This document shows, in pieces, positions 1 through 5,374 of a stretch of 5,707 bases of DNA; the first letter of the stretch is position 1; each line of letters opens with the position of its first letter. A program made the translations under genes and the position numbers. The notes under the pieces were generated by a model. The model was not told where the DNA came from, did no database searches, and saw only the letters and a program-made list of their open reading frames with translations. This stretch comes from WTAW01 sp050124775 (GTDB lineage Bacteria > Acidobacteriota > Aminicenantia > Aminicenantales > Aminicenantaceae), in assembly GCA_050124775.1 (NCBI GenBank), contig JASFEP010000300.1:1-5707 (forward strand). Direction: 5' to 3'.

Positions 1-4
1 GTCT

Positions 5-544
5 TTATCTCGATCCTTTTCCATAAAGGAATAACCCGCCAGCTAAAAATATATCGTGCTGAACCTTACTCATGGGCGATGAACCAAAGGAAAAATCTTT
101 GGTCAAGTTCCTGCACTCTCCCGATATAATGTCCACTGTGATACGATCTCCGGTCTCTAGATTTTTCGCTTGTACGAGCCGTTCGACATCATGGCTCTTA
201 AGCACAGGAAAGCCCGAGTTGACTGCATTCCTAAAATAGATAGCCCCGAAGGAAGGGGCGATGATCAAACCGATCCCCAGGGCGAGAAAACAGTCGACAG
301 CTTGCTGTCGGGAAGATCCGGCACCGAAATTCCGGCCCACAACAATCATATCGCCGCTTTGGGCTTTAGCCGGAAAATCCTTCCAGCCTTCCAAGTTCCC
401 GAAGGCATACTGGCCCATTTGGGCCCGGTCAGTGATGTGGAGATGGGCATTGTGATAGATCTGGTCTGTATCTATATCTTCGATCAAACGACCTTCCTTG
501 CCGGACAGCGCCCAAACTTTACCTGTCAATTTAGATCGTTCCAT
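5..544 (-). CDS. Aconitase/3-isopropylmalate dehydratase family, small subunit B (LeuD-like)
   Basis: A 179-residue swivel-domain partner of large subunit B, complete to its TAA four bases from the window edge. Motifs in order are LTGKVW (6-11), DIDTDQIYHNAHLHITD (23-39), GRNFGAGSSRQQA (70-82) with S77/S78/R79, and APSFGAIYFRNAVNSGFPVL (96-115). The C-terminal part is FLAGGLFLYGKGS. Compared with subunit A, the Cys of GCGSSRE is Ala and the following Glu is Gln (GAGSSRQ). The specificity loop after DTD is YHNAHLH instead of PGKYTY, with a longer insertion (GQYAFGNLEGWKDF). This supports a different substrate for pair B. The start chosen (MERSKLTGKVW) follows the family pattern and has GGAGG 9 nt upstream; a longer frame begins at 598 but is unlikely. 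It begins 1 nt after the large-subunit stop, so the pair is almost certainly co-expressed. No terminator can be judged because the window ends here. Confidence 0.9.
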   Translation of the reverse strand: MERSKLTGKVWALSGKEGRLIEDIDTDQIYHNAHLHITDRAQMGQYAFGNLEGWKDFPAKAQSGDMIVVGRNFGAGSSRQQAVDCFLALGIGLIIAPSFGAIYFRNAVNSGFPVLKSHDVERLVQAKNLETGDRITVDIISGECRNLTKDFSFGSSPMSKVQHDIFLAGGLFLYGKGSR

Positions 545-545
545 C

Positions 546-1796
546 TTAAAGATCCTCCGGGTTGCAGATCTCGCCACGCACACACGAAGCCGCAACAACG
601 GCAGGGCTGGCCAGGTAGGTCGATCCCTTGCCCTGCTTGCCAGCGAAATTTCTGTTTCCTGTGCTGATCTGGACCTCCCCCCGACCGGTTAGACCAATAT
701 GCCCCTCGGCACACCCCCCACAGCCCGGATTGCTGATAATAGCGCCGCTCCGAAAAAGGTCCGCGAGCAACCCTTCATGCAACAGTTCCGAATAGACTTT
801 TTGGGTCGCGGGAACAATTTTCAACATAATGCTTTCTTTCACTTTTTTCCCTTTCAATACACGCGCAGCCTGTCGCAGATCCTCCAGTCGACCATTGGTG
901 CACGAACCGATAAAGCCCGAGTGGATCTCTGTTCCAGTGAGTTCGGACACACTGAATACATTCGTGGGCAAGGAAGGCGCAGCGACCTGAGGTGGCAGGC
1001 CGCTGACATCTATTTCGACCTCTTCGGAATATTCGGCGTTTCTATCCCTCCTGACTGGTATCATCTTCTTTCCTGAAAAATCCAGGACCGCCTGCTCGAA
1101 GGGCGATTCATATTCGGGCACAAACCCGGTTATACCTGCCATTTCCGTCACCATACTGCACAAAGTGATGCGTCCGGAAAGTTTAAGATTCTTCACGGCA
1201 TCCCCATAAAACTCTACGGACTTTAAAGCCGCTTTCTCGGTTTTCAATTTTTTCAGGATGAACAGAGTGAGATCTTTTGCCGATGTAGGCCAAGCGAACT
1301 CCCCTTTGATGGTCACCTTGAGCGACTCCGGGACTTCGAACCAAGTTTTTCCGGTTTTGAAGGCGAATGTGATATCCACATCTCCCATTCCCTGGCCGAA
1401 ACATCCGACAGCACCGAGGATGTTGAGGTGGCTATCAGTTCCTACGACCGTTTTTCCCGCATTCGCCAACCCCTCTTCCATGAGCACATGGGATCCGATC
1501 CCTTTGTCCACATCAAAAACCGTGATCCCATATTGTTTGGCAAAATCTCTGCAGATCTGTTGATTGTCGGCATACTTTAAAGTTGACGCTGGTACACACA
1601 GGTCGAAAGTGAAAAAAGTTTTGGCGGGGTCTGCGACGGGCTCTTTTCTGTATTCTCTCTCATAGTGCTTAACTACATTCGGTCCGCCAAAATCCCGCGC
1701 CGTTCGGATATCCAGGTCCATCCAGACAATCCGTCCAGGCCTGACCTCATCATCCGTATGACTTTGAATGATCTTCTCTATGATCGTCTTTCCCAT
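546..1796 (-). CDS. Aconitase/3-isopropylmalate dehydratase family, divergent large subunit B
   Basis: A 416-residue second [4Fe-4S] hydro-lyase large subunit, full length and clearly divergent from subunit A. Cluster ligands are intact: C299 (GSCTNGR), C359 and C362 (NPGCGGC). D121-S122-H123 (GTDSH) and R382 (NRNF) are also kept. By eye alignment, other positions differ. The Asp-His pair of VLDHVVP is Asp65-Leu66 (TFDLCVP). The GVCHQ His is replaced by Ser102, with His103 one place on (GIGSHV). The second Arg of NRNFxGR is Lys387. The HD of the N-terminal LTHDNT region becomes ARDFG, and TDSH is followed by LNILGAV instead of TxxYGAF. The family is sure; the substrate may not be the one used by pair A, and a citrate-, methylcitrate- or malate-like acid is all that can be suggested. 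The start is fixed by AGAGG 6 nt upstream and an in-frame stop. The stop is 1 nt before the small subunit. Confidence 0.9.
   Translation of the reverse strand: MGKTIIEKIIQSHTDDEVRPGRIVWMDLDIRTARDFGGPNVVKHYEREYRKEPVADPAKTFFTFDLCVPASTLKYADNQQICRDFAKQYGITVFDVDKGIGSHVLMEEGLANAGKTVVGTDSHLNILGAVGCFGQGMGDVDITFAFKTGKTWFEVPESLKVTIKGEFAWPTSAKDLTLFILKKLKTEKAALKSVEFYGDAVKNLKLSGRITLCSMVTEMAGITGFVPEYESPFEQAVLDFSGKKMIPVRRDRNAEYSEEVEIDVSGLPPQVAAPSLPTNVFSVSELTGTEIHSGFIGSCTNGRLEDLRQAARVLKGKKVKESIMLKIVPATQKVYSELLHEGLLADLFRSGAIISNPGCGGCAEGHIGLTGRGEVQISTGNRNFAGKQGKGSTYLASPAVVAASCVRGEICNPEDL
554..558 (-). promoter_or_regulatory. Shine-Dalgarno fixing the start of small subunit B
   Basis: GGAGG on the minus strand, 9 nt before the ATG at 542-544 and inside the end of the large-subunit gene. 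It supports that ATG over one 18 codons upstream at 598, which would lie within the large-subunit gene and add an arginine-rich, non-family extension. Confidence 0.65.
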
Positions 1797-1802
1797 CCTT
1801 GA

Positions 1803-1807
1803 CCTCT
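1803..1807 (-). promoter_or_regulatory. Shine-Dalgarno for large subunit B
   Basis: AGAGG on the minus strand, 6 nt upstream of the ATG at 1794-1796. An in-frame TAA lies five codons upstream of that ATG, so the start cannot lie further upstream. Confidence 0.65.
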
Positions 1808-1862
1808 TTTAAAACATATGTTCCATTCCCGACTTTCCAAACCTTTGGCCGGTTATTGCGGG

Positions 1863-1943
1863 CTACCGTTCATGGATTTCTGAGTGCACTCTTTGTATCA
1901 AAGCACGATTCTGCATGATCCTTTTCTGTATTTCGTTCTTCAT
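1863..1943 (-). CDS. Doubtful 26-codon small ORF in the gap
   Basis: This ORF starts with ATG 9 nt after the dehydrogenase stop and ends at TAG. The predicted peptide begins MKNEIQKRIMQNR and ends HSEIHER: highly charged, helix-prone and without Cys or a hydrophobic segment. The upstream region (AAACGGTAG) is a poor ribosome-binding site, although coupling to the preceding stop is possible. A short open frame of this size is easily found by chance and I recognise no relative. It is recorded because it fills about half of the only gap in the cluster. Confidence 0.15.
   Translation of the reverse strand: MKNEIQKRIMQNRALIQRVHSEIHER
1884..1906 (-). other. Possible intercistronic RNA hairpin
   Basis: Read on the transcribed (minus) strand, GTG-CTTTG-ATA-CAAAG-[AGTG]-CAC can pair as 5 bp plus 3 bp around a 4-nt bulge with a 3-nt loop. 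No U-run follows, so it is not an intrinsic terminator. It could stabilise or delimit the mRNA between the two halves of the cluster, or it could be chance. It lies partly over the palindrome GAGTGCACTC. Confidence 0.3.
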
Positions 1944-1952
1944 CTACCGTTT

Positions 1953-3068
1953 TTACAGTTTTCCCACAACAGCACGGGCCACATCCAGGGTCGTGGAAGT
2001 CCCACCCAAATCGTAGGTCCTGACCTTTCCCTCTTCGATCACCTTTGCGATAGCGGATTCAAGTGTCTCGGCCTTATCCTCCTCTCCGAGCCACTCGAGC
2101 ATCATTTTTGTGGCCAACAGCATGGCTGTGGGATTGACCTTGTACATGCCGTCGTATTTTGGTGCGGACCCGTGTGTGGGCTCAAAAACAGCATACTCAT
2201 CCCCGATGTTTCCAGAACGGGCGAATCCCAATCCTCCCACAAGCTGGGCGCCGAGGTCGGAAATGATATCTCCGAACAGGTTTTCAGCGACAAGAACATC
2301 ATAGTCCTGTGGATTTTTTACGAGCCACATCGCCATGGCGTCCACATTGGCTTCCCAGAATTCGATATCGGGGTATTCTTTGGACATAGTTCTGGCAATA
2401 TCCAATATAAAGCCTCCTGTTTCGCGTAAAACATTCGGCTTTTCGACTATAGTTACGGATCTCCGCTTAAATCTGCGTGCATATTCAAAGGCCCTCCTCA
2501 AAATCCGTGTGCACGCTTTTTTAGTCATGATCCTCGTCGAGAGAGCGATCTCCTCTAGAGGCACACTCTCGAATTTTTTCATCTTGGGGTGAATGAGAAG
2601 TTCTTTTCTGATCCTTTCCGGGAGGGGATGAAATTCCACTCCGGCATACATCCCCTCAGTGTTTTCCCTGAAGATCACCAGATCGATATCGTCCCTGTAG
2701 TTGAGAGGATTTCCTGCATAGGCCTTGCAGGGCCTCAGATTGGTATAAAGGTCAAACTCCTGCCGTAAACGTACGATCGGGCTGAAATAAGAGTATCCGG
2801 AGTTTCTTAGTGCCGGATCGATCTCTTTGAGAGCATCCTCTTTCGGTTTGGACGTGATCGCGCCAAAAAGGCAGGCATCCGTCTCTTTGAGCATCTGAAT
2901 CGTGCGGTCCGGAAGAGGATTCCCCTCCCGACACCAGAATTCCCAACCGATATCTCCGTAGATATATTCAGCATCCGGTCCCAACTGCTCCAGGACGATC
3001 ATTGCGGCTTCCACAACCTCTTTGCCAACACCATCTCCGGGTAGCACAGCGATCCTGTATTTTGCCAT
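1953..3068 (-). CDS. Isocitrate/isopropylmalate-type beta-decarboxylating dehydrogenase
   Basis: A 371-residue cytosolic enzyme of the isocitrate/isopropylmalate/homoisocitrate dehydrogenase family, which oxidises and decarboxylates a 2-hydroxyacid to a 2-oxoacid with NAD(P)+ and Mg2+ or Mn2+. Visible features are PGDGVG (10-15), the substrate loop FSPIVRLRQEFDLY with S96 and R102, NLRP with R112, and IFRENTEGMYAGVEF containing Y141. Also present are K210 (EKPNV), D243 (NVDAM), and the metal-binding D267 and D271 (FGDIISDLG). RENTEGMYAGVEF closely resembles isocitrate dehydrogenase (RENSEDIYAGIEW in E. coli). SPIVxLR recalls homoisocitrate dehydrogenase. K304-Y305...V311 in APKYDGMYKVNP match the E. 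coli residues K344, Y345 and V351 associated with NADP use. The length and short C-terminus are those of the compact NAD-type enzymes. Isocitrate is the best guess from residues and neighbours, homoisocitrate second. It overlaps small subunit A and precedes the 156-nt gap. Confidence 0.9.
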   Translation of the reverse strand: MAKYRIAVLPGDGVGKEVVEAAMIVLEQLGPDAEYIYGDIGWEFWCREGNPLPDRTIQMLKETDACLFGAITSKPKEDALKEIDPALRNSGYSYFSPIVRLRQEFDLYTNLRPCKAYAGNPLNYRDDIDLVIFRENTEGMYAGVEFHPLPERIRKELLIHPKMKKFESVPLEEIALSTRIMTKKACTRILRRAFEYARRFKRRSVTIVEKPNVLRETGGFILDIARTMSKEYPDIEFWEANVDAMAMWLVKNPQDYDVLVAENLFGDIISDLGAQLVGGLGFARSGNIGDEYAVFEPTHGSAPKYDGMYKVNPTAMLLATKMMLEWLGEEDKAETLESAIAKVIEEGKVRTYDLGGTSTTLDVARAVVGKL

Positions 3069-3571
3069 CATGGACTCCTTTTTACCGATAATTTTTTCTT
3101 GGTATAAGGGATCAGCCCCCCTGCTTCAAGTATTCCCAGAACGGAATCCGGCAAGGGGGGAAAAGAGATGCTGTATTTTCCCCTCACAGCAATTTTCCCC
3201 TCATCGAAATCTATAACTATCTCATCTCCCTGCTGGATCGATTCGACTGCTTCGACAGACTGGATAACGGGCAGACCCTGGTTGATTGCGTTGCGAAAAA
3301 AGATCCGAGCGAACGACTTGGCGATAACAGCCCGGATCCCTGCAGATTTCAAGCAGGTGGCAGCTTGTTCACGGGAGCTTCCACAGCCGAAATTTTTTCC
3401 GGCTACGATCACATCCCCCGGCCTAACGTTTTTTGCAAACTCGGGATCAAGATCCTCCAAAGCATGGCTTGCCATTTCTTCGGGTGGCATCACAGCATAA
3501 GTGTATTTCCCGGGAAAAATCACATCGGTGTTGATGTTTTCCCCATATTTCCAAGCGCGTCCTTTGTTCAT
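3068..3571 (-). CDS. Aconitase/3-isopropylmalate dehydratase family, small subunit A (LeuD-like)
   Basis: A 167-residue swivel-domain subunit that completes the active site of large subunit A. Visible motifs are NINTDVIFPGKYTY (12-25), the GKNFGCGSSREQA block (58-70) with the substrate-binding S65/S66/R67, and AKSFARIFFRNAINQGLP (84-101). The C-terminus LEAGGLIPYTKKK (148-160) is typical of archaeal-type LeuD/HacB proteins. The loop after NTD, a known substrate-selecting region in this family, reads KYTYAV, unlike the YLRT or YLVY patterns I recall for methanogen homoaconitase and isopropylmalate isomerase, so the substrate is not obvious. Related proteins are sometimes annotated as 2,3-dimethylmalate dehydratase small subunit, which stays an alternative. 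AGAGG lies 6 nt before the ATG, inside the large-subunit gene. The stop overlaps the start of the dehydrogenase. Confidence 0.92.
   Translation of the reverse strand: MNKGRAWKYGENINTDVIFPGKYTYAVMPPEEMASHALEDLDPEFAKNVRPGDVIVAGKNFGCGSSREQAATCLKSAGIRAVIAKSFARIFFRNAINQGLPVIQSVEAVESIQQGDEIVIDFDEGKIAVRGKYSISFPPLPDSVLGILEAGGLIPYTKKKLSVKRSP
3075..3080 (-). promoter_or_regulatory. Shine-Dalgarno choosing between two adjacent ATG codons
   Basis: On the minus strand this reads AAGGAG-TCC-ATG-ATG. The first ATG (3069-3071) is 3 nt away and the second (3066-3068) is 6 nt away. Two other genes here (small subunit A and large subunit B) have AGAGG exactly 6 nt from their ATG, so the second ATG is the better start of the dehydrogenase. 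The protein then begins MAKYRIAVLPGDG, as is usual in the family. Confidence 0.6.
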
Positions 3572-4821
3572 AAGAATCCTCTCGGGTCCGTGATTTTTCC
3601 GTGGATTACAGAAGCGGCAACGGTGGCGGGAGAAGCGAGATAGATCTCAGAATCACGGCTACCCATTCTTCCTCTGAAATTCCGGTTCGCTGTGCTCAAG
3701 GCCACTTCGCCTGGAGCTAGGACCCCTTGATGGGCACCAAGACAGGGGCCGCATCCGGGATTGAGTATGATACATCCAGACTGAACAAGATCCTCTAGAA
3801 TACCATCATGCAGAGCCTTGAGATACTCCGTGCGCGAGGCTGGAATCACCAGGACCCTGACAGAGGGAGCGATGACCCTCCCCCGAAGGATGTCGGCGGC
3901 GACTTTGAGGTCCTCGAGCCGTCCGTTGGTGCATGTGCCGATCAGGGCTTGGTGAAAGGGAGTTCCCTGCAGTTCTGTTACAGTCTTGACATTGTCCACA
4001 GTGTGGGGACAGGCAACAAGAGGTTCTAGAGCTGCGAGGTCGTATTCCAGGATGTCTTCATAACAGGCATCACTATCAGAGTATACAGCGGAATAACTCG
4101 CCTTCGCTCGATCTTTCAGAAAGTCAAAAATCTTTTCATCCGGGAGAAAATACCCATTCTTCGCTCCCATCTCTGCCGCCATGTTGGTAAGAACCAACCG
4201 TGAGGCTATGCTCAGGCTTCTGACAGCGCCGCCCGAAAACTCTACAGCTTTATAATTGGCTCTGTCCGCACCTTCATCCCCGATGACTTTCAATATGACA
4301 TCTTTGGCAAACACGCCCAAAGGAAGCTGCCCCTCGAGAACGACCTTGAGGGTCTCCGGCACTCGAAGCCAGATCTCATCGGTCGCCCAGACAGACGCTG
4401 CTTCCGAACGGCCGATCCCGGCTGAAAAGGCACCGAAAGCTCCATAACTCGTGGTGTGCGAATCAGCTCCCACGACCAACGTTCCGGGTATCGCATACCC
4501 CTCTTCGGAAAAGACCTGATGACAGACACCATTGTGGATATCATAAAAATGGGAAATTCCCTGGGCTGCAACGAATTCTCTGATGCTTTTATGGTTCTGG
4601 GCGTATTTTTCTGCGGAGGCAGGCACAACATGGTCGAGAACGATCACCATTTTCTCCGGGCAGCGAACTTTTTGAATACCGAGTTTTTGGAACTCCTCTA
4701 TTATGGCAGCGGTGTTATCATGCGTCAGAATAAAATCAGGCGAGACCGTGACGACATCCCCCGCTCCGACCGTTTGTCCAGCCTTCTGGCTGAGGATTTT
4801 TTCTGAGAATGTCTGGCCCAA
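3568..4821 (-). CDS. Aconitase/3-isopropylmalate dehydratase family, large subunit A (LeuC type 2-like)
   Basis: A 417-residue large subunit of a [4Fe-4S] hydro-lyase, about the usual length for the archaeal/clostridial LeuC-HacA type. Expected active-site features are present: D63-H64 (VLDHVVPAS), H101 in GVCHQ, D120-S121-H122 in GADSHT, cluster ligands C297 (GTCTNGR), C357 and C360 (NPGCGPC), and R380/R385 in NRNFRGR, equivalent to the substrate-binding arginines of aconitase. With its small subunit it should interconvert a 2-hydroxy and 3-hydroxy acid through an unsaturated intermediate (citrate/isocitrate, homocitrate/homoisocitrate or isopropylmalate isomers). The TTG start is chosen from the AGGAGGG site just upstream and the family N-terminus. 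The stop overlaps the small-subunit ATG by 4 nt (ATGA), indicating translational coupling. The upstream citrate-synthase-like gene and downstream dehydrogenase favour a citrate-type substrate over isopropylmalate, but this is inference from context. Confidence 0.92.
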   Translation of the reverse strand: MGQTFSEKILSQKAGQTVGAGDVVTVSPDFILTHDNTAAIIEEFQKLGIQKVRCPEKMVIVLDHVVPASAEKYAQNHKSIREFVAAQGISHFYDIHNGVCHQVFSEEGYAIPGTLVVGADSHTTSYGAFGAFSAGIGRSEAASVWATDEIWLRVPETLKVVLEGQLPLGVFAKDVILKVIGDEGADRANYKAVEFSGGAVRSLSIASRLVLTNMAAEMGAKNGYFLPDEKIFDFLKDRAKASYSAVYSDSDACYEDILEYDLAALEPLVACPHTVDNVKTVTELQGTPFHQALIGTCTNGRLEDLKVAADILRGRVIAPSVRVLVIPASRTEYLKALHDGILEDLVQSGCIILNPGCGPCLGAHQGVLAPGEVALSTANRNFRGRMGSRDSEIYLASPATVAASVIHGKITDPRGFL

Positions 4822-4824
4822 AAT

Positions 4825-4831
4825 CCCTCCT
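4825..4831 (-). promoter_or_regulatory. Strong Shine-Dalgarno supporting a TTG start
   Basis: On the minus strand this reads AGGAGGG, followed by ATT and then TTG. It is the only strong ribosome-binding site in the 19-nt spacer after the HD-domain gene. It decides the TTG at 4819-4821 as the start of the downstream large subunit, because the encoded N-terminus (GQTFSEKIL) matches where this family normally begins and no ATG is available nearby. Only 3 nt separate AGGAGGG from TTG, which is short. Confidence 0.7.
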
Positions 4832-4840
4832 AAGGAATTT

Positions 4841-5374
4841 TTATACCTTCAGTGCTTCAAAATTCACAAAATCGGCGTGGTTGACGATCACGGCTTCGAC
4901 CGTCCTTCGTTCCCCATCCCCCTCTTTAGAATGGGCAGCAATGATGTGGAGCACCTTTTGGGGAATAGCGAACCGAGATGCAAACGCTGCCCCCGATATA
5001 GGATGACGGAGGAGTTTCCCCTCTTCGCTCTTCACGAAACGGTTTCCCTTTTTAACATATTCGAACAATTTTCCCACATCGTGAAGCAATGCTCCTGACA
5101 GGAGGATATCCCTGTTTATGGCTATTCTGTCTTTGTATTCTTCCAGCAACACGTCAGCGATCCGGACAGAGCATAGAGTCACAGCTCTTGTGTGCTCGAT
5201 AATATTGATGGGCGTGTGTTCGATCAAAAGCGTAAATGGCATATCGAGTAGATCCTCGACCGTCCATCCCTTATTTTCCATGGCTGCGATCCAGACCTTC
5301 AAGGTTTTTTCCCTGAGATCGACATCTGCGATGGATTGAAACTCCGGCATCAGTGAAAGAAGCTTTTTTTGCAT
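4841..5374 (-). CDS. HD-domain protein (predicted metal-dependent phosphohydrolase)
   Basis: A 177-residue soluble protein with the HD signature: H61 (IIEHTRAV), H98-D99 in ALLHDVGK (95-102), H124 (LLRHPISG), H143 and H148 (VLHIIAAHS), and a distal D168 in VNHADF. This is the metal-ligand pattern of the HD superfamily, which hydrolyses phosphomonoesters, nucleotides or cyclic nucleotides. There is no signal peptide, membrane segment or partner domain. The N-terminal 55 residues are helical in character and carry no motif I recognise. The ATG begins immediately after the TAA of the citrate-synthase-like gene, with AAGGA 8 nt upstream inside that gene, so the two are very likely translated from one message. 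The next gene starts 19 nt downstream. An HD protein is unexpected among TCA-type enzymes: it could clear a phosphorylated or nucleotide by-product or act in regulation, but its substrate is unknown. Confidence 0.85.
   Translation of the reverse strand: MQKKLLSLMPEFQSIADVDLREKTLKVWIAAMENKGWTVEDLLDMPFTLLIEHTPINIIEHTRAVTLCSVRIADVLLEEYKDRIAINRDILLSGALLHDVGKLFEYVKKGNRFVKSEEGKLLRHPISGAAFASRFAIPQKVLHIIAAHSKEGDGERRTVEAVIVNHADFVNFEALKV

Larger units (their letters stand above)
1797..1952 (-). other. 156-nt intergenic gap between dehydrogenase and second hydratase pair
   Basis: This is the only sizeable non-coding stretch in the window; every other junction is 19 nt or less. It contains a possible hairpin (1884-1906), a doubtful 26-codon ORF (1863-1943), and two 10-bp perfect palindromes: GAGTGCACTC (1882-1891) and AACATATGTT (1813-1822). 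No intrinsic terminator with a U-tract and no convincing sigma-70 promoter was found. The genes on both sides share a strand, so read-through is likely, but this is the natural place for an internal promoter, an attenuation element or an mRNA processing site. Confidence 0.6.

Noticed and set aside
545..598. A longer N-terminus for small subunit B starting at 598 (MLRLRVCVARS...)
   Set aside because: It lies within the end of the large-subunit gene, is arginine-rich and unlike the family, and has no good ribosome-binding site. The ATG at 544 has GGAGG 9 nt upstream and the family N-terminus.
170..667. Plus-strand open frame of 165 codons
   Set aside because: It is antisense to the well-supported subunits B and has no family features. 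It is a shadow of the minus-strand coding sequence.
699..1076. Plus-strand open frame of 125 codons
   Set aside because: It is antisense to the conserved C-terminal half of large subunit B, including its cysteine motifs. No motif or ribosome-binding site supports it.
1813..1822. Palindrome AACATATGTT as an operator
   Set aside because: Ten-base perfect palindromes are expected several times by chance in a window this size, and no second copy was seen.
1811..1845. Possible sigma-70 promoter before large subunit B (TTGGAA, 16 nt, TATGTT)
   Set aside because: Both boxes match only 4 of 6 consensus bases, and the implied start would fall almost on the ribosome-binding site. Not enough to call.
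1884..2429. Plus-strand open frame of 181 codons
   Set aside because: It is antisense to the dehydrogenase C-terminus and the gap; its sequence is Cys/His-rich with no recognisable motif, while the minus-strand protein is clearly real.
3568..4821. Calling pair A leucine-biosynthesis leuC/leuD
   Set aside because: No LeuA or standard LeuB is adjacent; the neighbours are a citrate-synthase-type protein and an ICDH-like dehydrogenase, and the small-subunit loop is atypical. The family name is kept without the gene symbol.
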